Shown here: positions 52,815 to 64,000 of the stretch, in pieces
How the letters are laid out: every line of letters begins with the position of its first letter
Numbering within the stretch: the first letter of the stretch is position 1
DNA from: Phalacrocorax aristotelis
Taxonomy: Eukaryota > Chordata > Aves > Suliformes > Phalacrocoracidae
Reading direction: 5' to 3'
Assembly (NCBI RefSeq): GCF_949628215.1
Contig: NC_134279.1
Span: 84,315,517 to 84,379,516 of the forward strand
Length of the DNA: 64,000 bases
The notes under the pieces: generated by a model
What the model was told of the DNA's origin: nothing
The model's input: the letters and a program-made list of their open reading frames with translations, nothing else
The model's database searches: none
Position numbers and translations under genes: made by a program

Positions 52815-54497
52815 ATGAGCAAGGCCTGGCGGCGCGGCAGGATGGAGAGCGGCGAGCAGGGTGAGCACCCCCGGGACTGGGGGTCGGGGGCAGAGCCTGG
52901 GAGATGCGGCCCTCCTGGTCCGTCCCCTCCCGGGGTCGGTGGCGCGTCCCCGGGCCGGGCTGACCGGCCGTGCCCGCCCTCGCAGGGGAGGAGGCCGAGG
53001 CGGGCGGCGGGCACGGCTCCCACAAGAAGAAGCACAAGAAGCACAAGAAGAAGCACAAGAAGAAGCACCACCACGACGCGGGGCCGCCCCCGGCCCCCGA
53101 GCCCGCTGCCGGCCTGCGCAAGCCCCAGCTCAAGCTCAAGATCAAGCTCGGGGGGCAGATCCTGGGCACCAAGAGGTGAGGGGGGGCCGGGCGGGGCGCG
53201 GCCGGACCTTTCCACACCCCACATGCTCGCCGGGACACCTCTGCCCCTGTCCTGGTCTCACTGGCTCCCCTGCCCGCTTTCCCCACAGCGTCCCCACCTT
53301 CACGGTAGTCCCCGAGGCGCCACGCTCGCCCTCCCCGCTGATGGTGGTGGATGAGGATGAGGAGCCCACCGAGGGGGTGCCCATCGAGCAGTACCGGGCC
53401 TGGCTGGGTGAGCCCCAGGGGCAGTGATGCCAAGGGAGGGTGCTGTGGTGGGAGGGGGCTGTGATGGGGTGGGGGAACCCCGAGGGGGATGTTGGCATAG
53501 GGGAGGGTGGGGGGAGCCTGGGGGTGTCTGTGGGGATGCACAGTGGGCTGCGGCTGTGCTCCCTGTGCTGGGAATGGCCAGTGCCCTGCCAAGGGAGCAG
53601 GGAGGGTTCCTGCGGCGCTCACCTGGTCGTGGCTTCGGGGGCTGCCCGACCCTGGGGTGGGGTGACACCCCCAGCCCGGTGACTCCTCTCCCCGCCGCCG
53701 CCTGGCCCAGACGAGGACAGCAACCTGGACCCCTCACCCCTGCCGGACCTGGACTCAGAGAGCTGCTTCCCCGCCCGTGAGGAGGAGGAGGAGGAGGAAG
53801 AGCGCTGGCTCGACGCCCTGGAGAAGGGCGAGCTGGACGACAACGGGGAGCTGAAGAAGGAGGTGGACGAGTCCCTGCTGACGGCCCGGCAGGTGAGGGG
53901 GACCCAGAGCCACCTGGGGCAGGGCTGAGGGGTGCCACAGGGCTCCCAAAGCCAGCAGGGGGCTGGGTCGGTGCTCTCGGAGTGGGGGGGGCCAAGGCTG
54001 GGGTCGTGATGGTGCCCCCTGTGCCCCCGCAGAAAGCCCTCCTGCACAAGCAGCAGAGCCAGCCGCTGCTGGAGCTGCCCATGGGCTACAAGGCGAAGGA
54101 GCTGACAGAGGAGATGCTGGTGAAGCGGGAGGAGCGGGCCCGCAAGCGGCGCCTGCAGGCGGCCAAGAAGGCAGAGGAGAACAAGAACCAGACCATCGAG
54201 CGCCTGACCAAGACCAACAAGGCCAAAGTGAAGACGCTGCGGGAGCGCAAGGCCAAGCAGGCACCCTGCCCCGTTGTCCACTACTGCAACGCCATCGACC
54301 GCATCACCGTCTCCTTCCCGGCAGGCATGGCCCTGCCGCTGCCGCCCGCCGTGGCCCCCGCCGTGCCCACACCCGTCCTCTGCGCCGTCGCCGGCTGCTC
54401 CAACCACAAGCGCTACTCCTGCTCCCGCACCGGCCTGCCCCTCTGCAGCCTGGCCTGCTACCGGCGGAACCTCCAGCTGCAGGAGGCCGCGGCGTAG
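52815..54497 (+). CDS. INO80B: INO80 complex subunit B
   Basis: Five exons join in phase to 333 residues: 52815-52860, 52986-53175, 53289-53407, 53711-53892 and 54033-54497. Similarity to human INO80B (PAPA-1/ZNHIT4) runs end to end: start MSKAWRRG, a Lys/His-rich block (HKKKHKKHKKK), KPQLKLKIKLGGQ, SVPTFTV, SPSPLMVVD, GVPIEQYRAWLDEDSN, RWLDALEKGELDDNG and LTEEMLVKREERARKRRLQAA. The C-terminus holds the HIT-type zinc finger, with Cys spaced as in CAVAGCSNHKRYSCSRTG and CSLACY (about 297-325). It is an accessory subunit of the INO80 chromatin remodeller, nuclear and nucleolar. An ATTAAA lies at 54640. It is divergent with RTKN and head-to-tail with WBP1. Confidence 0.95.
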
Positions 54498-54639
54498 GCG
54501 GGGGGCACCGGCCATTCCCCACGGACAGAGCGGGATGGGGCTGGGGGCAGCCCCGGCGGGGACTGAGGGGGGTCCGGGGTGGGGTGGGGTGGTGGGGAGC
54601 CGGGGCTGGTCCTGTGGTGCTCCCGGTGCCGCGGGGCTG

Positions 54640-54645
54640 ATTAAA
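54640..54645 (+). terminator. INO80B: Poly(A) signal of INO80B
   Basis: ATTAAA 143 bases past the stop, followed within 30 bases by a TGTGTGTGGG GU-rich element. Confidence 0.7.
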
Positions 54646-54779
54646 GGCTGTTGGCGGAGGAGCTGTGTGTGGGTCCGAGGGGACTGGGGGGACAGCCCAT
54701 CCCCACCCCACCGGGAGCGCTATGGAACGGCCTATCCCCCCACCAGGAGCGCCGTGGTACAGCCCCCCCTGCCCGGTGA

Positions 54780-57014
<2,235 letters not shown>

Positions 57015-57491
57015 GTGGGCACTCACCCAGCCCTCCCCGCCACCCGCTGGCCCCTCCTGCTGCCCACTGTCCCCATTTGGCCCCCACCACCTTGGAGTGG
57101 CTGTAGGGGACGGTGGGTGGGAGCCCTGACTTGGGAGGTGCCTGGGGCAGGACAGGGGGCTGCTCCACGCCTGGGCACAGCCCCTGTGCGTGCTGCCGGG
57201 GGCTCAGGGCAGCGTCCCTGGGGTCTGGACTCTTGCCACGGAGCCCCCAGGGGCCCCTTGCCCCACCTAACCCCCACCAGTCCAGCCACCTTCCCCTCTG
57301 GTACCTTGTGCGGCGCAGCCCCCTCCCTTGCTGTGGTCCTGCCACAGCCCCCTCCCCTCTAAACTGCTTCCAGGGGCTGCAGCCGCCAGGGCCCCCCTGC
57401 CCGCCCCGTCCCTCTGTGCTGCCACTGCCCGTGGCGGGGGAAGCCCCCATCCCCACCAGGGGATGGGCAGCTCACGTAGCGTTCTCTCACC

Positions 57492-57497
57492 ATTAAA
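57492..57497 (+). terminator. WBP1: Poly(A) signal of WBP1
   Basis: ATTAAA about 480 bases past the stop. The opposed MOGS signal is only 174 bases downstream. Confidence 0.65.
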
Positions 57498-57670
57498 GAG
57501 ATGTGGAAGTACGGCAGCCCTGCACCTGCTGGGGGTGAGTTGGGGATCTGTGGGGTCCCCCCCCAGCTCCACAAGGATGGGGATGGAGCCCTGCACAGCC
57601 CAGGGGGAAGAGGGAGGCACGGTAGAGCTGTAACCCTGACACAGGTACCAACAGGCTATGGTGGTGGAGA

Positions 57671-57676
57671 TTTATT
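57671..57676 (-). terminator. MOGS: Poly(A) signal of MOGS
   Basis: AATAAA on the minus strand (plus TTTATT), about 100 bases past the MOGS stop. Confidence 0.75.
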
Positions 57677-57772
57677 TTTGGGGAGGAGGCAGGCTCCGCA
57701 CGTCCCCCCGCACCTGAGAAAGGCAGGCAGGGCCGGCAGTGCAGGCAGCTGCCCACAGCCCGGCTGGCCCCA

Positions 57773-60475
57773 TCAGTAGTCCTCTGCCATCACCAGCACC
57801 ACCAGTGCGGACCAGCCGGCGAAGGGGCGGCAGCCCTGGCCACGGCCAGTGCTGTCATTGTAGTGCTCCCAGAGGAAGCCGCTCTCGGCGTGCTGCCGGT
57901 ACAGGTTGGCCACCAGGTTTTGGCGCAGCTCCCGGTAAAGCTCAGCCGCCCGCTCCTGCTGTGGCCCCTCAGCCTCGGCATAGCCACGCAGCGCCCGCAG
58001 TGCCAGGTAGTTGATGTTGACCCAAACGGCGCCGCGCCAGTAGGGTGGGTCGTGCTGCGTGTTGCGGCGCATGTAGAGCGGGCTGTCGCGGGCCAGCGAG
58101 CGCAGCCCAAAGGGCGTCCAGAGCTGCTGCTCGCTGCGCATGGCGTCCAGCATGGCGGGCAGCCGCGGCGAGTCGGGCTGCAGCAGCTGCAGCAGTAGCG
58201 GGAAGAGGCTGACGTAGCCCAGGGCTCCCACGAAGCGTGGCCGTGGCCTCTCCCGCACCTCCCGTACCAACTGTGGAGCTGGGGGGGGCTGCCCTGGTGC
58301 CAGCGGCACCGTGCGCTGCCAGCGCAGCGCCACGGCTGTGCTGTGGTTGCCATAGTCGGCGAAGGCGCCCAGCTCTGGGGCCCAGTGCAGCTGCTCCAGC
58401 AGCCCGTTGTCACTCAGGGCCCGCTCTGTGTCCCGGTAAGGCGCTGCCGGCTCGCCGAGCCGCTCGGCCACATCACCCAGCACGCGGGAGGCCAGCGCCA
58501 TCCAGCAGCGCAGGTCCAGATGCCGCTCCTCGGGCGAGGGGTGTGAGGCACGGGGGTAGTCGTCCAGCCCCGAGGCTAGCGTTTTGGGGTTGAGGAAGTG
58601 CTCGTGCTGGGGGTCGCGGCCGCGCCAGCGGAAGGTGAGGGGCAGTGGCCCAGCCTGTGTCCGGTTGTACCAGTCGTACCAGGCACGCAGGCGGGGGAAG
58701 AGGCGGTGCAGGTAGGGCAGGGGGGCATCGGGCAGCAGCCGCTGCAGCGCCAGCAGCAGCGTCGGGGGGTTGGCTGTCTCGCTGTGCTGCAGGACGAACT
58801 CGGGGGGCACCTTGGCTCGTGCCTCCTCTCCCAGGATCTGCTCCCGCGGGATCCAGCCCTCGGCATTCATCAGGTCCAACCAGTGGGCGATCACCTCGCG
58901 GCTCAGGGCCGGGTCCCAGCGCGCCAACAGCAGCTGGTGGAAGCCCTCGTCCCAGAGGAAGCCGCGGGGAAAGAAGGAGCGAGAGGGCACAGCAGTGAAG
59001 AGGGCGGCCTCGTGGCCAGGCACGGGGTGCTCCTGCAGCGGGGACCGCACCAGCGAGTGCCCATGGAAGTAGCCCACCCCCCCCAGCAGCTCGCTGAGGG
59101 CGGCCTGGGCGAAGCGCCGCTGCGGCAGGGGGAAGCCCTTGCGGACCAGCCCGAAGGTCTCCTCGAAGCGCCGCTCAAAGTCGGCCGCGTGCTGCGCCAG
59201 CGCTGCCGACAGCGCGTCCCCTGCCAGCCGCCCGGGCCGGCCCACCATGCTGCCTGACTCGAAGGTCACCTCCAGCACAGCCGGCAGCTCCAGCGTCACC
59301 TGGTGCAGCAGCAGGCGCCCACGTGGGGGCTCCCCCGGCAGCCCCGGGAAGGCGTCAACGGCAAAGAAGCGGCGTCGGGGACCCCCCGGCGCGGCAAAGA
59401 CGAAGCGGTCGCTCAGGCTCCTGTGCACCACCTCGGTCAGGCGGTGCAGCCCCGGGATCGGCGCCTCCAGGTAGTTGTAGCTGCAAGGGGAGAAGGACGT
59501 CAGGGGGTGGGGGAGGGCCATGGGGCAGGGGGATGGGGTGATGCGTTACCTGGCGTGTTTGGGGCCCTCCCCACTCCCTGCCGTGGGGCGGAGGAAGGTG
59601 AGGGTGAAGCTCCCCAGCTCCTCCGTTGTCCCCGTCACAGCAGCCAGCCGCGTACCATTCTCCAGGTGCGGCTTCAGCGTCCCCTGCCCATCCGTGGCGA
59701 CGTAGAAGAAGAGGGAGAGGAGCGGGGCCGGGCCGCCAGCGCCCTGCGGAGGAAGGGGGGGGGCAACGCATGACGAAGAGGCACGGGGGGTCTGCCCAGC
59801 GCCCGGAATCCCCCCCACTCACCTCCTTCCGTGCTGTGATGCGCCAGCTCCAGTCCCCTCCGTGCTCCCCTCCCGGCTGTTTAACGAACTCGGTTTTCAG
59901 CAGCAGCGCCCCGTCCCACAGCTCCTGCACCCCGAAGTTCTCCCCGTCATGCATCACCCAGCCATATCGCGACAGGCCGTCGCTCTGCTCGCAGGTGTGG
60001 CGCAGGCCGCCTCCCCCGCCGCCCTGCTGCAGCCACATCAGCCCTGGGGACGGCGGGGACGGGGTCAGCCCCGGCTCTCCGGCGGGGGCGCGGCAGCCCG
60101 GCCCCCCCGCGCCTCACCGGTGACGAGGGCCCGCGGGCTGCGGGTTTTCATCCCGAAGTAGACGTGGGGGCGGTAAGTGCCCCAGAAGCGGCGCGGCGAG
60201 GCGAGGGGCCCGGTGGAACCGGGGGGCAGCGCGGGGGGCGCGGGGTGCGGCGTGACGAGGCGGGCGGCCGCGCTCCGCCGGTTCCACTCGGCCGCCGCCA
60301 AGCCCAGCGCCACGGCCACGGCCCCCGCCAGCACCGCCAGCGCCGCCGCCCGCCCCCGGCCCGGCTCCCGCCGCTGCTCCCGCCGGCTCCCGCCGTCCCG
60401 CTCCCGCCGGCTCCCGCCGTCCCGGGCCCGCTCCCGCGGCCCGTCCCCGCCGCGCCGCCTCCGCTCTCCCGCCAT
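57773..60475 (-). CDS. MOGS: Mannosyl-oligosaccharide glucosidase (ER glucosidase I)
   Basis: Four minus-strand exons join in phase to 826 residues (human 837): 60475-60118, 60043-59823, 59743-59550 and 59480-57773. The cytoplasmic tail is Arg-rich, as in ER type II proteins, and is followed by one membrane anchor (about 43-63). The lumenal GH63 enzyme follows: [30 protein letters not shown], the conserved [11 protein letters not shown] (about 429-439), [23 protein letters not shown] and C-terminal [17 protein letters not shown]. It removes the outermost alpha-1,2-glucose from the N-glycan precursor, the first trimming step after oligosaccharide transfer. The gene is convergent with WBP1, as in human. 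The ATG lies in a CpG island. Confidence 0.96.
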
Positions 60476-60479
60476 GGCC

Positions 60480-60700
60480 GGGCCGCGCCGCTGACGTCAT
60501 CACGCCGCGCCGCTGCGGCGAGACAGAGCGGCGCGGAGGCTGCGGGGCGCGGGCGCCCCTGGCGGGCAGGAGGGGGAACCGCAGGGTCGGGCCTCCCCGG
60601 GATCCGCCCCCCCCCCCCCCCCCCAACCCCGGGCGCGGGGGCACAGGGACCCCCGAGGCGTGTGTCCCCCCACACACAGAGGCCAGGCTCAGCACGTCCT
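60480..60700. promoter_or_regulatory. MOGS: MOGS CpG promoter
   Basis: A CpG-rich stretch upstream of the MOGS ATG, with GCTGACGTCATCACG at about 60,489-60,503 containing a perfect CRE (TGACGTCA). A C-run of about 17 bases lies at 60,608-60,625. Confidence 0.6.
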
Positions 60701-60710
60701 CGGAAGCCGC

Positions 60711-60716
60711 TTTATT
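60711..60716 (-). terminator. Poly(A) signal of the PDCD4-family gene
   Basis: AATAAA on the minus strand, about 150 bases past the stop at 60865. Confidence 0.75.
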
Positions 60717-60864
60717 TCGTCCCTCGCCGGGGGGGCCGGGCACCAGGCAGTGGCCAGGGGGGTCTGGGGCCGCCCCTGCCCCACAGTGGGGGGGGGAACG
60801 CTCCAGGCCCTGACCCCCCCCAAAACGCCAGCACGTTGGGGGCAGCGCCCCGGGGCGGCCCCAC

Positions 60865-63800
60865 TCACTGCTTGACCTGTCCCCCATCGCCCTCGCTCAC
60901 GAACCGCTTCCGGCCCCTGCGGAGGAGGAGGATGATGAAGGGGTGGGGGGGGCAGCACCCCCCCGGCCCCGCCGTGCCAGTACCTGGCGGGGCAGGCGTC
61001 CCGCAGCGCCCTGGTGATGATGCCGCGGTCGAAGCAGAGCTCCACCAGCCGCTCCAGCAGGCTGTGGGCCAGCGGCACGTCCAGGCTGATGTCCCCCAGC
61101 TCCTCGTACACCCGCTGGAAGCCCTGGGGGGGTGAGGGGGGGCCGACAGCGGCGTCAGCCCTGGGTGTGGGCTGCCCGCTGGTCCCCCCCACCGCACGCC
61201 CCACACTCACCCGGTTCATCTGATCCAGCGTCACCAGCCCCGTCTCCCAGAGCACCTTCAGCAGCGTCACCATCATGTCCACCGGACCCTCACCAGAGCC
61301 CTCCAGCACCATCACCACCGCCTGTAGGCGTTGGGCGTCAGCAGGGCTGTGGGTGGCCCCCCAGGACCCCCAACCCTCGCCCTGGGACCCCAGCCCGTGC
61401 CCTGGGACCCTAGCCCTCACCTCATACACCAGCTCGTGGTGGAAGTGGGGCACCTCCAGCTCCCGCAGGCAGTGCTCGGCCTCCGACACCTCCCCGGAGA
61501 GCAGGTACTCCCGCAGCAGCAGGTTCATCTGGGGACAGAGGTAGCTGGTGGGGGGACAGCAGGGATGCAGCGCAGCAGGGACACGAGGGTGGCACAGGGG
61601 GACAGTGCGGGGACGTGGGGAGGAGGGCACAGGGGCAGCTGGGGGTTGCTGCTGCCCCGGCTGAGCACGGGGACACATCTGTGGGTCATTGCAGCTGGGG
61701 TCACATCCCAAGTGACATGGCGGGTGCATCTACGGGGGGTCTGGAGGCACATCCGGAGGCTGGGGGTGCAGGGACGATGGATGGAGCAGGGGGATGTGCT
61801 TGGGTGGGTCAGGCCATGGGTGGGGCTGGGGGACCAGGGGACAGTCGGGCACTGACCTCCTTGACGAGGTGCTTGACGGGGCGCTGGCCGCCCCCCACGC
61901 CCCAGACGTTGTCCAGCCGGTTGACGTCGCGCTTGATGCGGAGCAGGACGGCAGCGCGGTCAAGGGCGGCCCTGCGGGACAGGCGGGTGAGGGCCGCAGG
62001 GGGCGGCGGGGGGTAGCAGGGGCCGGGGTGGCACTTACCTGGCGTGCTCGCAGTCCACGCGCCCCTTGTAGCGCTCCAGAAAGTCCAGGGGCAGCGCGTG
62101 GTCAGCCACCGCCCGGGCGATGAACTGCCCCAGCATCTGGGGACAGAGGGTCAGCACTCAGCCCCACTGTTCACCCATGGCCGTCAGGCACCCCCCAGCA
62201 CAGCCATGGTTCCCCTGGCACATCCCTGTCCCCTCCAAGCATCCCCTGGCACAGCCATGTCCCCCCCGGCACAGTCATGTTCCCTCCAAGCATCCCCTGG
62301 AACCACCATGGACCCCCCAGCACATCCCTGTCCCTGCCGAGCATCCTCCGGCACTGCCATGGTTCCCCTGGCACGTCCCTGTCCCCTCCGAGCATCCCCC
62401 AGAGCAGCCATGGCCCCCCAGCACAGCCACGTCCCCTCCGAGCATCCCTCGGCACGGCGGCGTCCCCCCGTCGTGTCCCCGTCCCCACGCCTGCCAACAC
62501 CTGGGGGGCCTCAGGGGTGTCAAGGATGAGGTCGGGCAGGTCCCGCAGCATCTTGTCGAAGGCCCAGGCAATGTCCTCGGGGGTGACGACGTGGCCCACC
62601 AGGTCGGAGAGCAGGCGGGAGGTGAGCTCACGGTGGCTGGCCTTGCCCTCCAGTGCCAGGGCCACGGCCAGTGAGGGCACCGCGTGTCGCCGGCTGCCCA
62701 GGTTCAGCCCCCGCAGCAGTTCCTGCGCCCAGCACGTCACCCCCTGCCACTCACCCCTGGGACCCCCAGCCTCTCCCCAGGGGTGACCTGGTGACCCACC
62801 CAGGGACACCCCCCAGTCCCCCAGGGACCCCCCTTTCTCCCCGCTCCGCACCAGCCTGGCCCCCTGAAGGTCCCTGCCGCCACGGGAAGCCCAGCCCCTC
62901 CCAAAGGACCCTTCCCCACCCCAGCCTGCCCTGTCCCTGAGGGTCCGCGTCACCATGGGGCCCCTGTCCCCTCTCACTGGGACACCCCCCACCCCCAGGG
63001 GACCCCCTTTCCCTCACCCTGTCCTGACCCCTACAAAGACCCCCACCACCAAGGGACACCCCCCCCCACAGGGGACCCTGCCCTTTCCCCAAGGGTCCCC
63101 ATCAGCAGTTGGTCCCCACCCCCTCCCTGAGGGACCCTTCCCCACCCCAGCCTGCCCCACCCCTGAGGGTCCAGGTCACCAAGGGGCCCCCGTCCTCTCC
63201 CCGAGGACCCTGTCCCACAGACCCCTGCCCCGACGCACCATGACCTCACTGGTGTCCCCATGCTCGAAGTACTCCAGCACCATGGGCTGCACGTTCTTCT
63301 CCAGCTCCCCCTCCTCCAGCTCGGGCACCACGGTGGCGTAGACAGTGTCCCCCTGCGGGGACGGGACGATGCCGCCCCTGCCCGCACCCCTGCCCGCAGT
63401 CGGCCGCCCCCAGCAGGGGCTCCCCGCGAGGGTGGGGGTCGGTGCAGGGCTGGGCGGGGGGCTGGGGCCATACCTGAGCCACCTCGTCGTAGTTGGGGTC
63501 ACGGGCATCAGGCTCCTGGTAACCGTAGACCACACCAGGGGCACCCCACACGCCCTTGCCCCCAGCACCACCTGCACCGGGCACGCACAGAGTGAGCGGG
63601 GGCTCGGCCACGGGGGGCGCCGAGACCCCCAGCAGGGCCCCGCCCAAGCGGGGACTAAGCCTGGGGCGCTGGGAGGGAGCCCAGCCCCAAGGGGAGCGGT
63701 GGGGTCATGCAGGGTCCCAGCCCCACAGAGGCCAATGGAGGGGTCCCAGCCCCACGGGGCCGCAGGGGGAGCCCTGCCCCAAGGCGCGGTCTCCCCTCAC

Positions 63801-63990
63801 CTTTCTTGGGCAGCCCGCGGCCCTTGCCCATGCGGGACCTGCGGTCGTGGGCCCTGCCCTTGGGGCTGCCGGGCTCGGGGCCGGGCTCGGCACCCTCGGA
63901 GAGGGACTCACGGGCCGAATCCCGGGAGGAGGTGCGCCGCAGCCGCCGCTTGGCCTTGGCCTTCAGCCGCGCCTCATGCAGCAGCTTCTC
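60865..63990 (-). CDS. PDCD4-family translation repressor (PDCD4 paralogue), 5' end outside window
   Basis: Ten minus-strand exons are visible: 63990-63801, 63571-63474, 63352-63239, 62722-62501, 62136-62039, 61971-61857, 61528-61421, 61321-61211, 61123-60984 and 60916-60865, all joining in phase to about 400 residues. The N-terminal exon(s) lie beyond 64000. Marks of PDCD4: KAKRRLRRTSSRDS, GGAGGKGVWG, ARDPNYDE and two MA3 domains (VLEYFEHGDTSEV...LALEGKASHRELTSRLLSDL; LREYLLSGEVSEAEHCLRELEVPHFHHELVYE), ending RGRKRFVSEGDGG. MA3 domains bind eIF4A and block its helicase activity. It is more diverged than PDCD4 orthologues usually are, and it sits in the 2p13 block rather than the 10q one, so I read it as a second paralogue. 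Confidence 0.92.
62195..62465 (+). repeat. Minisatellite, ~60-base unit, in PDCD4-family intron
   Basis: About four degenerate copies of CCCCTGGCACATCCCTGTCC, CCTCCAAGCATCCCC and CAGCCATGG modules, between the exons at 62136 and 62501. Non-coding. Confidence 0.8.
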
Positions 63991-64000
63991 CTGGGGGGTC

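Noticed and set aside
49706-52864. A 1,052-codon plus-strand open frame antisense to the RTKN 5' region
   Set aside because: It is antisense to two RTKN first exons and passes through G-rich repeats, the CA/TG tract and the hairpin. It is stop-poor GC-rich sequence, not a gene.

Overview
The window is nuclear DNA of a sauropsid vertebrate, most likely a bird. The evidence is four 3'-end fragments of CR1 LINEs, compact genes with short GT/AG introns, strong GC richness from about 11 kb onward, CpG-rich promoters, and many GC-rich minisatellites, as expected of a microchromosome. All exon boundaries below were read by eye from splice consensus, reading phase and similarity to remembered protein sequences. 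Nothing was aligned or searched, so ends may be off by a few bases.

Layout. Positions 1-10,900 are AT-richer, with no gene that I can support. A CpG island with a long GGA/GAA purine tract (11.0-12.3 kb) precedes an unnamed leucine-rich-repeat gene (+, 13.1-15.0 kb). Next are a retinol-dehydrogenase-type SDR (-, 15.3-17.8 kb), C2orf81 (-, 19.6-21.7 kb), WDR54 (+, 22.2-28.5 kb), a RHOBTB-family gene (-, 30.7-35.7 kb), a drebrin-family gene (+, 37.1-43.3 kb), RTKN (-, 44.2-52.0 kb), INO80B (+, 52.8-54.5 kb), WBP1 (+, 55.5-57.0 kb), MOGS (-, 57.8-60.5 kb) and a PDCD4-family gene (-, 60.9 kb to beyond the right edge).

C2orf81-WDR54-RTKN-INO80B-WBP1-MOGS is the gene order of human 2p13.1. The notable point is that three further genes sit inside or beside that block: RHOBTB-like, drebrin-like and PDCD4-like. 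Their human relatives lie on 10q, 8p and 5q, which together with 2p13 form one 2R paralogy group (RTKN/RTKN2, WBP1/WBP1L and DOK1/2/3 follow the same pattern). The simplest reading is that these are the 2p13 copies, lost in mammals and kept here.

The genes do not form one pathway. They cover cilia/testis-type proteins (C2orf81, WDR54), Rho signalling (RHOBTB, RTKN), actin binding (drebrin family), chromatin remodelling (INO80B), a membrane PPxY adaptor (WBP1), N-glycan trimming in the ER (MOGS) and translation repression (PDCD4 family). They are packed as divergent and convergent pairs. Several convergent pairs have poly(A) hexamers that overlap on opposite strands, and several divergent pairs share CpG/CCAAT promoters. 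A near-perfect hairpin with 27-bp arms lies in the RTKN/INO80B divergent promoter.
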